A stretch of 17,005 nt of DNA from CAZYVA01 sp964650695 (GCA_964650695.1 CAZYVA010000035.1:1-17005); one strand, 5' to 3'. Shown: positions 8,123-16,048, numbered from the stretch's first letter. The notes: generated from the sequence alone by a model not told the origin. Program-made: numbers and translations.

Positions 8123-9538
8123 TTACTTCGCGCCATCATTCTTCAGGACTACCAATATAGTCTTAAACAAAATCCGGATATCCATCCCGATGCTCCACTC
8201 GGTAATGTACTGCGTATCCAGTGCAACGACCTCCTCAAAATCCGTGATATCGCTACGTCCGCTCACCTGCCAAAGCCCGGTGATCCCCGGCTTGATCGTC
8301 ATGCGTTTTTTATGGTGGGCGTCGTACTGCTCATACTCGTCCACCGTCGGCGGCCTTGTCCCTACAAGGCTCATATCGTTTTTAAGCACATTCCAGAACT
8401 GGGGGAACTCATCCAGGGAAGTCCTGCGCATAAATGTCCCGATCCCTTCGATGACACGGGGATCGTCCTCCATCTTGAACATCAGGCCGTCCACTTCGTT
8501 CTGCCCCATCAGTTCCCGCTTCCGCTCCTCTGCATCCAGATACATGGAACGGAACTTATATACTTTAAAACGCCTGCCGTTTTTCCCGATCCGCTCCTGG
8601 GAAAAAAAGATGGGGCCCGGACTCTTGATATAAATCAGAGGCCCTAAAAAAACAGCCAGTATCCCGGTGACGGCCACGCCGGCCAGCCCTCCCACAATAT
8701 CCATCAGGCGCTTGCAGAATAGCTGCCTCGCGGAGGCCATATTGATACTGGTCGTCAATACGGTGTACCCGGAAAATTCTTCCACGACTGTCCTCTGGCT
8801 CACTGGCGGCGTCTCCGCAATCACTTTATGGATCGTCAGGCCCATATTGACGCTCGTATCCCTGATCTGCCTGATGTTGGCGGAACTTTCGCCATAATAA
8901 AGTAAAATCTCATCCACCACGTTATCGACCATGAACTGATGCGGCAAATCGTCATGACCAATGACGTCCACACCCTCTATTTTCCCGCCTGACAAATCCT
9001 TGTCTGTGATGATGAGCCCACAGATCCGGTAATCCTTATACTCATTTTTCAAACTCTTGCGTACAATCCTGAGAACCTTCTCTTCTTCTCCTGCCACGAT
9101 GACCGCACGCAGGCTTTTTCTGCGCATCAGGCGCTCTTTCACAAGCTTTTTCCAAAAAAGCCTTTCAAAATAGATCGCAAAAACCGCTAACCCCCACGTC
9201 AGCACGAAAACTGTCCGTGAAAATAGCACGGATACCTTGACGGCGAACATATAGGCAAACGCCAGTAAGATAATCAGGCTCACGTACTGTACCACCTGGA
9301 CAAACTCCGCAGCCTTATCCCGGCGGATGATGCCCTTGTAGCTTTTTGTTATCACAACCACGCACATCTGTATCAGCAGCAGGACCACGCTCATCTGCCG
9401 GTAGATCTCATTGGCGTACATCCAAATAAAACCGTGCCGGATGCAGTATGAAACCGCGAATGTAACCTGCAGCACCAGCATGTCCGCAATCAGGAAATCC
9501 AGATGTTTATAAAAACTGCCCCTGCCCCTTTTATACAT
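8123..9538 (-). CDS. polyprenyl-phosphate sugar-1-phosphate transferase (WbaP/CpsE-type initiating enzyme)
   Basis: A 471-residue membrane enzyme expected to move a hexose-1-phosphate from a UDP-sugar to undecaprenyl phosphate, starting a glycan chain. It has four N-terminal hydrophobic segments (about 14-32, 49-65, 83-101, 104-124), a middle nucleotide-binding-like region (about 143-240), then a fifth membrane-associated segment (282-304) and the C-terminal bacterial sugar transferase domain (Pfam PF02397 type). The domain holds KFRSM (328-332), RTSLDEFPQFWN (372-383) with the Asp376-Glu377 pair equivalent to the PglC catalytic dyad, GTRPP (393-397) and PGITGLWQVSGRS (417-429). The start ATG 9538 has only a loose purine-rich ribosome binding region. 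A strong promoter lies about 100 bases upstream. The sugar (Glc, Gal or another) cannot be decided from sequence. Confidence 0.93.
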   Translation of the reverse strand: MYKRGRGSFYKHLDFLIADMLVLQVTFAVSYCIRHGFIWMYANEIYRQMSVVLLLIQMCVVVITKSYKGIIRRDKAAEFVQVVQYVSLIILLAFAYMFAVKVSVLFSRTVFVLTWGLAVFAIYFERLFWKKLVKERLMRRKSLRAVIVAGEEEKVLRIVRKSLKNEYKDYRICGLIITDKDLSGGKIEGVDVIGHDDLPHQFMVDNVVDEILLYYGESSANIRQIRDTSVNMGLTIHKVIAETPPVSQRTVVEEFSGYTVLTTSINMASARQLFCKRLMDIVGGLAGVAVTGILAVFLGPLIYIKSPGPIFFSQERIGKNGRRFKVYKFRSMYLDAEERKRELMGQNEVDGLMFKMEDDPRVIEGIGTFMRRTSLDEFPQFWNVLKNDMSLVGTRPPTVDEYEQYDAHHKKRMTIKPGITGLWQVSGRSDITDFEEVVALDTQYITEWSIGMDIRILFKTILVVLKNDGAK

Positions 9539-9622
9539 TTTTTTCTTTTCTTCCCTCTATGGCGGCGCTATGTCGCTTTTTAACCGCAACGATATATCTG
9601 TGAATGCCCGTCTGTAACAAAA

Positions 9623-10876
9623 CTAACCAATCATGCTACTCATTGTAACATATCCTCGGTTCCCTGTCAAAAAACACCCCTCTTTTCGCACTCCTGGAGT
9701 GTTCTGTTGATTTGGCCAGAAAAAGCCCCCGATCGACAGTAAAAACGGATGGAATGCCAACACACACAGCTCAGCATCCACCATGGCAAACAGAAACAAA
9801 GCGATATATGACACACAAAGCATCTGGTTTTGTTCCTCTAATGCCTGTTTTCCCATCCATGTCATTCCAAGCATCAGGATGATCAGGAAAACAAGCCCGT
9901 AATTAAGAAGGTATTTTAAATAAGAACAATCCACATAGTTATAATCCCAATCCGGGTGCTTGGTCTTGCTCCCCACCCCCACCCACCGGATCTGCTGCCC
10001 AAACAACCGGATCCCATACTGCTGGATCGCTTCATGCCCAAGCTGCAGCCTGGAACTCAACGCAGCATTGATTTTCGCAAGCCAGGCGATATCCGGATCA
10101 TAAAACTTCTGCGCCAGAACAGAGAAAAAAACGCTCAGGATACCGCCGTATTGGAAAAGAAGCTTCGTAAAAAAATTCTGAGGTATTTTATCCGACAGCA
10201 ACGGCCAAATATAGCATATGGCTATAAACGGCGCCACAATGAATATATCGACCCTTGTGACTGTCAGCCGGTATAAAATATAATTGATTCCCAGTAACAG
10301 TACACATTCCGCAAAGCAGATCCTTTTTCTGAGGCACACATAACTCATAGTGATGAACAGCATTAAATGGCTCCCAAACGTACAAAACTGGAACCCAAGG
10401 GCCATCCTTGTCCGGACGGCATCCCCGTAAATGTCATTTGGAATCACGCCAAAGTATGCCCCACCTAGTGCCGCCGCCATCACAAACACTTCTATGATAA
10501 ATGAAACAAGCAGAATATCATCGAATTTAAGATTTCCGGCGCTAAAAATAAACATAGACAACAGCACGATTGGCACCGTGGTGTCTTCGGTATGCCATTC
10601 AATCAACACACACAACCCTATGACGGCTATCCCTGCCAGATTCCTGGAAAAATACAGCCTTTGATACCTTCTGTCATATACAAATTTCAGCAAAAGCAGT
10701 AAGATGACTATATAGCGCATGGTCCCTAGCATGTCTTTAATGGGAAACAGCTTGCGGTAATTTGTATATTTCAATAACGCCAGGCACACCCAAGGCACAT
10801 ATGCCAGAAAAAAAAGGCGGCAGCTATTGATATCCTCCGATTTTAGGAAACTCCGCCCTCTAACAAAACGTTTCAT
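9623..10876 (-). CDS. polytopic membrane protein, O-antigen polymerase (Wzy)-like
   Basis: A 417-residue protein with about ten to eleven hydrophobic segments, for example YIVILLLLLKFVY, GIAVIGLCVLIEW and YGLVFLIILMLGMTW, with a longer polar stretch (about 285-325, containing IQQYGIRLFGQQIRWVGVGS) before the last helices. This layout, and its place in a glycan locus, suggest a Wzy-type polymerase, whose sequences are poorly conserved; the call rests on topology and context rather than motifs. The gene looks more AT-rich than its neighbours, as polymerase genes often do. ATG 10876 lies three bases after the tarJ stop, and its ribosome binding site (GGGAG) is inside the tarJ end. Its last codons overlap the promoter of the next gene. 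It could instead be an unrelated membrane transferase. Confidence 0.72.
   Translation of the reverse strand: MKRFVRGRSFLKSEDINSCRLFFLAYVPWVCLALLKYTNYRKLFPIKDMLGTMRYIVILLLLLKFVYDRRYQRLYFSRNLAGIAVIGLCVLIEWHTEDTTVPIVLLSMFIFSAGNLKFDDILLVSFIIEVFVMAAALGGAYFGVIPNDIYGDAVRTRMALGFQFCTFGSHLMLFITMSYVCLRKRICFAECVLLLGINYILYRLTVTRVDIFIVAPFIAICYIWPLLSDKIPQNFFTKLLFQYGGILSVFFSVLAQKFYDPDIAWLAKINAALSSRLQLGHEAIQQYGIRLFGQQIRWVGVGSKTKHPDWDYNYVDCSYLKYLLNYGLVFLIILMLGMTWMGKQALEEQNQMLCVSYIALFLFAMVDAELCVLAFHPFLLSIGGFFWPNQQNTPGVRKEGCFLTGNRGYVTMSSMIG
9642..9670 (-). promoter_or_regulatory. sigma-A-type promoter for the initiating transferase and rml block
   Basis: TTGACA (9670-9665), a spacer of exactly 17 bases and TACAAT (9647-9642), with TGT just before the -10 forming an extended -10. 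Predicted start of transcription is near 9635, about 97 bases before ATG 9538. The site lies inside the 3' end of the Wzy-like gene, so it adds transcription for the WbaP-like gene, rmlABDC and what follows. It matches the promoters at 13929-13957 and 16967-16995 in design. Confidence 0.78.
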
Positions 10877-10879
10877 AGC

Positions 10880-11902
10880 CTACTCCCAAACCATAATCGT
10901 CTTCCCCAGCATCTTATGGATGTCTGTCTCAAACGCCTCCACAATATCCTTAACCCCGCGCACCACAATCTGGCTCCCCACAATATTTTCCAGGTAAGAA
11001 ACGACTTCCGGGTTTGTCCCATACAGCCGGCCCAGGCCGAGAAAATCCTCCCTGCCGCTCCGGCTGCTGCCAAAAATACGAAGCCCTTTCTCCAGCACCA
11101 TACGGGTGTTGATCGGGGCAAGATCCTCCGTCACACCAAGAATAGAAACCGTCCCTTCCGGCCGGATATAGTCAATGATCTGGTTGATAGCCTTTGGCGC
11201 GCCGTTCCCACCTGCACATTCAAACGCATGATCCATGGAAAAGCCTTCCGGGATCTCATCGATGCGGCATGTCTCATCCGCAAAGGTAAAGTCCATCAGC
11301 TTACTCTCATGCGTGCCAAACACGGAAATCTTTGATCCCGGCAGCCTTGTTTTCAAAAGCAGCGACGTCACATAGCCAAGGTTCCCATCCCCCCACACAC
11401 CGATACTGTCCCGCCTTTCGTGGGAAAACCGCAGGAACCGGGAAATGGCGTGGTAGCTGACACTGACAATCTCGGTAAAAGCCGCCACCGCGTGATTCAT
11501 CCCTTCCGGCAGCGCCACCAGCCTGTCCGGGCGCATCTGGACATATTCCTGCAAAAAGCCGTCAAATCCGCTGCCGCGGAATTGGCTGCTCCGTAAGTAG
11601 TTCTCGGCAATATATCTGTCCGTTTCACAAGGGGTATTGGGGATCATCACCACTTCCTGCCCTCGGACAAAGGTTCCCGTCGGGTCATCAATGACTTTCC
11701 CGATCCCTTCGTGGATCAGCGCCATCGGAAGTTTCTTCCGCAAAACGTCTTCGCCCCTTGTCCCCTGGTAATACCGCTGGTCCGCGTTACAGATGGACAG
11801 GTAGGTCGGGCGCACGATCACGTGTTCCGAGTCCAGCGTAAGATCCTGGAAAGCAATCTCAAACTGGCGCGGCCTTTTTAACTGGTATACGGCGTTCAGC
11901 AT
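10880..11902 (-). CDS. tarJ: ribulose-5-phosphate reductase, CDP-ribitol pathway
   Basis: A 340-residue medium-chain alcohol dehydrogenase-type enzyme that reduces D-ribulose-5-phosphate to D-ribitol-5-phosphate with NADPH, feeding TarI. The whole protein follows the TarJ pattern: opening MLNAVYQLKRPRQFEI, zinc-site SICNADQRYYQGTRGEDVL with C38, LPMALIHEGIG with H64/E65, ENYLRSSQFRGSGFDGFLQE in place of the structural-zinc cysteine lobe of other alcohol dehydrogenases, the cofactor loop VWGDGNLGYV, and DHAFECAGGNG. It overlaps tarI by 7 bases (ATGCTGA at 11902-11896), so the two are probably translationally coupled. The ribosome binding site, GGGGAGG, lies inside tarI. A tarJ-tarI pair in this arrangement is strong evidence for ribitol phosphate in the polymer. 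Confidence 0.95.
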   Translation of the reverse strand: MLNAVYQLKRPRQFEIAFQDLTLDSEHVIVRPTYLSICNADQRYYQGTRGEDVLRKKLPMALIHEGIGKVIDDPTGTFVRGQEVVMIPNTPCETDRYIAENYLRSSQFRGSGFDGFLQEYVQMRPDRLVALPEGMNHAVAAFTEIVSVSYHAISRFLRFSHERRDSIGVWGDGNLGYVTSLLLKTRLPGSKISVFGTHESKLMDFTFADETCRIDEIPEGFSMDHAFECAGGNGAPKAINQIIDYIRPEGTVSILGVTEDLAPINTRMVLEKGLRIFGSSRSGREDFLGLGRLYGTNPEVVSYLENIVGSQIVVRGVKDIVEAFETDIHKMLGKTIMVWE

Positions 11903-12618
11903 AAATCCTCCCCTCCAAGAAGCGACTCTGCCACCCGGATGTCATACGGGTAGGTAATCTTGATATTCCAGACTTCCCCTTCCACAAGCTGCACCTGTTC
12001 CCCCTTCAGCACTAATATCTTGCAGGCGTCCGTCAACGTTTCCTTTTCCTCTTCTGTTAAGCTTTCATACGCCTCCTTCAGGCGTTTCGCATGGAAAGAC
12101 TGCGGGGTCTGGCCCTGGTACATCTCAGAACGGTCCGGGATTTCCGTGACGGTAGCATGATTGTCGCTCCGGACGATGGTATCACTGGCGGAAACGGCGG
12201 TATCACAGGCTCCGTATTTCACCGCTGCCTCCACATTTTCCTTTAAGATCCTGTGGCTGACAAACGGACGCACGGAATCATGGGTGACGATGATGGTATC
12301 CTCTGAAAGCCCGTAAGTCCTTTCGATATAATGGATCGCTTTCATGATGGTTTCATTCCGGGTATCCCCACCCTCCAGTACTGCAACCGGCTTCCTGTCC
12401 GGCACATATTTGCGGACGATATCCTCTGTGTGGCGGATCCACTGTTTCGGCGACAGGACGATCACCTCGTCAAATTCCGGCTGCAATACGAACTTTTCAA
12501 TCGTGTGGGCGATAATCGGCTTTCCGCCGAGTTCCATGAACTGTTTGGGCTTCTCTACATTTCCCATGCGGGTCCCCTTGCCGCCTGCAAGCACCACGCC
12601 GAAGATTGTCTTACTCAT
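11896..12618 (-). CDS. tarI: D-ribitol-5-phosphate cytidylyltransferase
   Basis: A 240-residue member of the IspD/TarI cytidylyltransferase family; makes CDP-ribitol from CTP and ribitol-5-phosphate. Seen: CTP-binding VVLAGGKGTRMG (8-19), KPKQF (23-27), GGDTRNE (83-89), VTHDSVRPFV (111-120), ASDTIV and PQSFHAKRL. IspD itself shares these motifs, but the immediately following, overlapping tarJ and the flanking TagB/TagF-like genes make TarI much the better call. The start ATG 12618 has a strong GGGAGGG about 7 bases upstream. The 69-base gap to the previous gene holds a small hairpin but no T-run. Confidence 0.94.
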   Translation of the reverse strand: MSKTIFGVVLAGGKGTRMGNVEKPKQFMELGGKPIIAHTIEKFVLQPEFDEVIVLSPKQWIRHTEDIVRKYVPDRKPVAVLEGGDTRNETIMKAIHYIERTYGLSEDTIIVTHDSVRPFVSHRILKENVEAAVKYGACDTAVSASDTIVRSDNHATVTEIPDRSEMYQGQTPQSFHAKRLKEAYESLTEEEKETLTDACKILVLKGEQVQLVEGEVWNIKITYPYDIRVAESLLGGEDLC

Positions 12619-12672
12619 GTTTGGTTCCCTCCCTGGAGATTTTGCTACTCAAAAAGTAAGGAAATGCCACGC

Positions 12673-12688
12673 AATGGCTTCTGCCATT
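12673..12688 (-). repeat. short hairpin after the second TagB/TagF-like gene
   Basis: AATGGC-AGAA-GCCATT on the minus strand: a perfect six-base stem with a four-base loop, its first base shared with the stop codon (12690-12688). There is no T-run directly after it, so it is not a standard terminator. It could shape mRNA decay or translation between this gene and tarI. Confidence 0.35.
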
Positions 12689-13839
12689 TATAAAAGCTTT
12701 TTTTCCATAAAATCAACGACATCCCCTGTATAGGACGCCCCTTTGGCTTTCCCCATCATCCTTTGGATGAACGCCTCGTTTTTTTCACTGTCGTAACTAT
12801 ATTCCTCAAGGCATCGGAGCAGCTCTTCCTGTGTCCCGGCAACCGGCCCCGGCATATCTTTCCTGTAATCCAGGTAAAAATCCCGGTTTTCGGTATATTC
12901 TCCGTAATCATAAGCATAGAAATACATGGGCTTCCTTAAAAGCATGGCTTCAAACAATACAGCGGAATAATCAAAAATGATTTTATCCGCGATCCGGCAG
13001 AAATCCACCGTATCAAACCTGGAATCCTGGATCACGCCCGGCTTGTCGATCTCAATCCGGCTCAGCGGATGCAGCTTTAGGACCAACTGGTACCGCGCGG
13101 GGTCCAAAGCGTCCGCCAGGCACTCAATGGCCTGTTTCAATCCTTCCTCATCGTCTCCCGCCCGCCTGAGCCGCCGGAACGTAGGCGCATACACCAGCAC
13201 TTCCTTCCCGGAATCCCTAAGGAGCGGATACCGGCGGTAAATCGCCTCCCGTATTCTTTCCGCCCTTTTTTGGCTTAACACGAGATCCAGCCTCGGAAGC
13301 GGCATGACGACTACCTTTTCCAAAGGCACATGGAACGCTTCCGCAAAATGCGGCCGGCATTCCTCCCCGCTGCAGAAAACATACGTATAATTATGGTGCA
13401 TCTTCATCGCTTCCGCAATCTCCCAGGAAGATCCTTCCTTTTTCCCGAGTGCGCTGTAACCGAATTTCTTCAAAGATCCCATCGCGTGCCACATCTGGAT
13501 CACCACCAGGGATTCCCTCTGCTTCAGCAGCGATACGGCGATGCAATACGTGTCCAGGACTACCATTTCCGAAGTCGCCACATGGTACATCTGGCGGAAC
13601 ATATGCAGGCAATACCTCAGCTTTGCCAAAAGCCCCGGATCCAGCGTCCGGCACAATACGACCTGCCGGTACTGCGGACGCCTTTTTTCCATCTCCCTGC
13701 AGATCAGCCTTACATCCTGTGGCGCTGCATTCCCCTGCCGGGAAATATACGTAATTTTCTTTCTTACAGGCAGCATTTTCATTGCCCCGAACAGCAAATT
13801 CAGGAGAAACGCCGCCATCCTGATCCATTGTGTCTTCAC
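12688..13839 (-). CDS. TagB/TagF-family polyol-phosphate (glycerol- or ribitol-phosphate) transferase
   Basis: A CDP-glycerol glycerophosphotransferase-family (PF04464 type) enzyme of 383 residues from GTG 13839, expected to transfer glycerol- or ribitol-phosphate to a lipid-linked acceptor at the inner membrane face. Seen (GTG numbering): amphipathic hydrophobic N-terminus, IQMWHAMGSLKKFGYS with H118 (the WHG-type catalytic motif), PLPRLD, LVYAPTFR, LKLHPLS with H257, and IFDYSAVLFEAML. The frame is open back to ATG 13944, but a strong promoter (13957-13929) covers that ATG, so a transcript from it begins downstream of it. GTG 13839 has GGGAAGG about 13 bases upstream, and the 383 residues then match the 387 of the paralogue at 14019-15182. 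Neighbouring tarIJ favours ribitol phosphate. The enzyme class is firm; donor and start are less so. Confidence 0.88.
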   Translation of the reverse strand: MKTQWIRMAAFLLNLLFGAMKMLPVRKKITYISRQGNAAPQDVRLICREMEKRRPQYRQVVLCRTLDPGLLAKLRYCLHMFRQMYHVATSEMVVLDTYCIAVSLLKQRESLVVIQMWHAMGSLKKFGYSALGKKEGSSWEIAEAMKMHHNYTYVFCSGEECRPHFAEAFHVPLEKVVVMPLPRLDLVLSQKRAERIREAIYRRYPLLRDSGKEVLVYAPTFRRLRRAGDDEEGLKQAIECLADALDPARYQLVLKLHPLSRIEIDKPGVIQDSRFDTVDFCRIADKIIFDYSAVLFEAMLLRKPMYFYAYDYGEYTENRDFYLDYRKDMPGPVAGTQEELLRCLEEYSYDSEKNEAFIQRMMGKAKGASYTGDVVDFMEKKLL

Positions 13840-13928
13840 TTCGTATCCGTATCCTTCCCGCCTTTCTGTATACAAAAAACAGCTATGTGTCTTAAAGTCA
13901 CGATCCACAGCCGCTTCACACGTTTTTG

Positions 13929-13957
13929 ATTGTAGCATATTCATAACTGCTTGTCAA
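13929..13957 (-). promoter_or_regulatory. sigma-A-type promoter for the tarIJ block
   Basis: TTGACA (13957-13952), a 17-base spacer and TACAAT (13934-13929), with TGC directly before the -10 giving an extended -10. Predicted transcription start is near 13922, about 83 bases before GTG 13839. It overlaps ATG 13944 of the longer reading, which therefore cannot be on this transcript. It should drive the second TagB/TagF-like gene, tarI, tarJ and the Wzy-like gene. Confidence 0.8.
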
Positions 13958-14018
13958 AATACACCCTGTACCCTACTTCCTGCCCAGGCCAGTCCCGCGC
14001 GCACCGGATCGACGCGCC

Positions 14019-15182
14019 TTACCGCATAAAGAACTCTTCCACGAACCTTTTGGAAGAGCGCCCATCGCACGCCGAACAGAATTTCTCCCGGAACGCTTCC
14101 AGCTTTCCATCCGGCTGCCATGGCGCCCGGATAGCAGCTACCAGATCCTCTTTTCTTTCTGCTACGATCCCAAATGCATATTCCTCAAACGGATAATAGA
14201 AATCCCTGCTTTCCACATACTCCTCCATATCCGGCACGTAAAACACCGTCTTCAGATCCAGCAGGGAAGCTTCAAAAATCACGGACGAATAATCGGTGAC
14301 CAGGACGTCCGTCACAAACAACAAGTCGTTAATCTCCCGGTAATCGCTGCAGTCAATATAGAAATCCTCCGGCAGCGCTTCTTCCGGCCTGTTATGGGTA
14401 AACGGGTGCGGCTTGAACAAAAATACATACTCCTCCTTCAGTTCTTCCCGGAGCTTTGCAAAATCCAGCCACTCCTCAAAGGGGTAGAACGCGGATTTCT
14501 GGCCGTTCCCTCGGAAAGTAGGCGCAAAAAGGATGACCTTTTTCCCTTGGAGCTGTGGATATTTTCCATAAATACTTTCCCGCATTTCCTGCCCATATTT
14601 TTTATCAAAAAAAATATCCGTGCGCGGAACGCCCAGCGCGTGGACATCCTCCACGTTCATCTTAAACGCTTCCGCATAATTTTTACGGATGGCTTCGGAG
14701 CTTACGATCGCGTCCGTGTAATTCCGGTGGGAGAGGGAATACTTGCTGCTAGGGCCCCCGGCTTTCCCCAGCCGGGAAAAACCGACCTGCTTAAACGCGC
14801 CCATGGCGTGCCATACCTGGATCACTTTTGTTTTTTTTGAGATTGGGATTGGATAAATCAATGGATAAAAGTCATCTAAAAGAATATATTTTGAAGCAGC
14901 CATTGCTTTACACATAGCTTTTTTTTCGGAAAACTTCTTCTTTTCTTCCAGGTTTTTCTTAAAAAAATAAAGCACCGTGTACTCGTCCTTTGGGATCTCA
15001 GCGTCGATGAACGCCAGGTTCCCGGACAAGGATTCCCGCGAATCTGATAACATGACAATCTGTTTTTCGTCCATCCTGCAAAAGCAGCTATACAAAAGAT
15101 AGAGAAGGATGTAATCCATCCTTCTGAGTATCTGCAGGCTGATGACAAAAACCGTTTTGACATAATGTTTGGCTGCTTTCAT
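14019..15182 (-). CDS. TagB/TagF-family polyol-phosphate (glycerol- or ribitol-phosphate) transferase
   Basis: A 387-residue member of the CDP-glycerol glycerophosphotransferase family (PF04464 type), probably a primase or polymerase of a polyol-phosphate polymer. Seen: hydrophobic, membrane-associating N-terminus (about 9-33), VIQVWHAMGAFKQVGFS with W124/H125, GVPRTDIFFDKK, ILFAPTFRGNG, LFKPHPFTHNRPEE with H259, and LVTDYSSVIFEASLLDL (294-310). The two histidine motifs are the ones known to matter in TagF. WHA replaces the WHG of the Bacillus enzymes, as in its neighbour at 12688-13839. ATG 15182 follows the ATPase stop by 11 bases and is preceded by AAGGAAAGA. The substrate (CDP-glycerol or CDP-ribitol) cannot be told from sequence. 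Confidence 0.9.
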   Translation of the reverse strand: MKAAKHYVKTVFVISLQILRRMDYILLYLLYSCFCRMDEKQIVMLSDSRESLSGNLAFIDAEIPKDEYTVLYFFKKNLEEKKKFSEKKAMCKAMAASKYILLDDFYPLIYPIPISKKTKVIQVWHAMGAFKQVGFSRLGKAGGPSSKYSLSHRNYTDAIVSSEAIRKNYAEAFKMNVEDVHALGVPRTDIFFDKKYGQEMRESIYGKYPQLQGKKVILFAPTFRGNGQKSAFYPFEEWLDFAKLREELKEEYVFLFKPHPFTHNRPEEALPEDFYIDCSDYREINDLLFVTDVLVTDYSSVIFEASLLDLKTVFYVPDMEEYVESRDFYYPFEEYAFGIVAERKEDLVAAIRAPWQPDGKLEAFREKFCSACDGRSSKRFVEEFFMR

Positions 15183-15193
15183 AGTCTCTTTCC

Positions 15194-16009
15194 TTATTTT
15201 TTCTGCAGGAACGATAATAACTGGTCCAGAAAACTATCCCTGCTGTCTGTGATCACCCGTTTTTCAAATTTTTCTTTGTTGATCCGCTTCTTTGTCTTTT
15301 TGTCCAGCCCATGCAGATAATCGATATACTCCGCGTACTCATCGCATACTTCTTCGACCCCGCCATGCATACGCACTTCCCCGCCTTCGATCCATAGCGC
15401 CGTATCGCAGAACTCCCGTACCTGGTTCAGGTTATGGGATATAAACACGATCGTTTTCCCTGAGGAGCGAAGCTCCGTCATCCGGTTTAAGCACTTTGAG
15501 GCAAATCCTTTGTCCCCGACAGACAACGCCTCATCCACAATAAAGATATCCGGATCCAGGCAAAGGTTGATAGAAAAACCCAGCCGCGACTTCATGCCGC
15601 TGGAATACTTTTTGACCGGCTGGTAGAGAAATTCCCCGATCTCCGCGAAATCAATCACACCTTCGATGATTTCATTGACTTTTTGCTTTTTCAGTCCAAG
15701 GAGGGCGCCTTTCAGCTCAATATTTTCCAGTCCGGTAAGCTGTGGGTTTAAGCCGCTGTTGATTGAGATCAAAGCCTGTTCGCCCCGGACGATGACTTCC
15801 CCTTCATCCACCTCCGAAATCCCGGCGAGGATCGTCGCCATCGTGGATTTCCCGGATCCATTGGTTCCTAAGATGCCGATGACTTCGCCCTTCTGGATCT
15901 TGACATTAAGATCCCTTAATGCGTAAAAGCGTTTGTCATCTACTTTTCTGTCTTTACGGACCAGTTTATATATTTTTGAGACATGGTTGAACTCAATCGC
16001 ATATTCCAT
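15194..16009 (-). CDS. ABC transporter ATP-binding protein of exporter 1 (TagH-like)
   Basis: A 271-residue cytoplasmic ATPase that with the upstream permease should export a teichoic acid-like polymer. Seen, numbered from ATG 16009: Walker A GTNGSGKST (48-56), signature SSGMKSR (136-142), Walker B IFIVDE (155-160), switch histidine H192 in FISHN, and a lysine-rich C-terminal tail of about 45 residues (LDKKTKKRINKEKFEKR and following). It lacks the long C-terminal extension of Bacillus TagH. Possible starts are GTG 16018, ATG 16012 and ATG 16009; AAGGTG (16021-16016) is six bases before ATG 16009 and too close to the others. It lies 39 bases after the permease stop. The link to teichoic acid export rests on the following TagB/TagF-like genes and tarIJ. 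Confidence 0.93.
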   Translation of the reverse strand: MEYAIEFNHVSKIYKLVRKDRKVDDKRFYALRDLNVKIQKGEVIGILGTNGSGKSTMATILAGISEVDEGEVIVRGEQALISINSGLNPQLTGLENIELKGALLGLKKQKVNEIIEGVIDFAEIGEFLYQPVKKYSSGMKSRLGFSINLCLDPDIFIVDEALSVGDKGFASKCLNRMTELRSSGKTIVFISHNLNQVREFCDTALWIEGGEVRMHGGVEEVCDEYAEYIDYLHGLDKKTKKRINKEKFEKRVITDSRDSFLDQLLSFLQKK

Positions 16010-16048
16010 CATCTTCACCTTAAGCCGTCCCGCCTAAGCAGAGCCTGG

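Noticed and set aside
11896..12618. Calling this gene ispD (isoprenoid synthesis)
   Set aside because: The motifs are shared by IspD and TarI, but the overlapping tarJ and flanking TagB/TagF-like genes make TarI the consistent assignment.
13874..13915. Terminator-like element (imperfect stem then six Ts) between the second promoter and GTG 13839
   Set aside because: The stem has only four plus three pairs with an internal loop and a 16-base hairpin loop, so it is too weak to call a terminator or attenuator.
13980..14018. GCGCG/CGCGC inverted repeat after the first TagB/TagF-like gene, considered as a terminator
   Set aside because: The stem is five bases with an 11-base loop and has no T-run after it on the minus strand.
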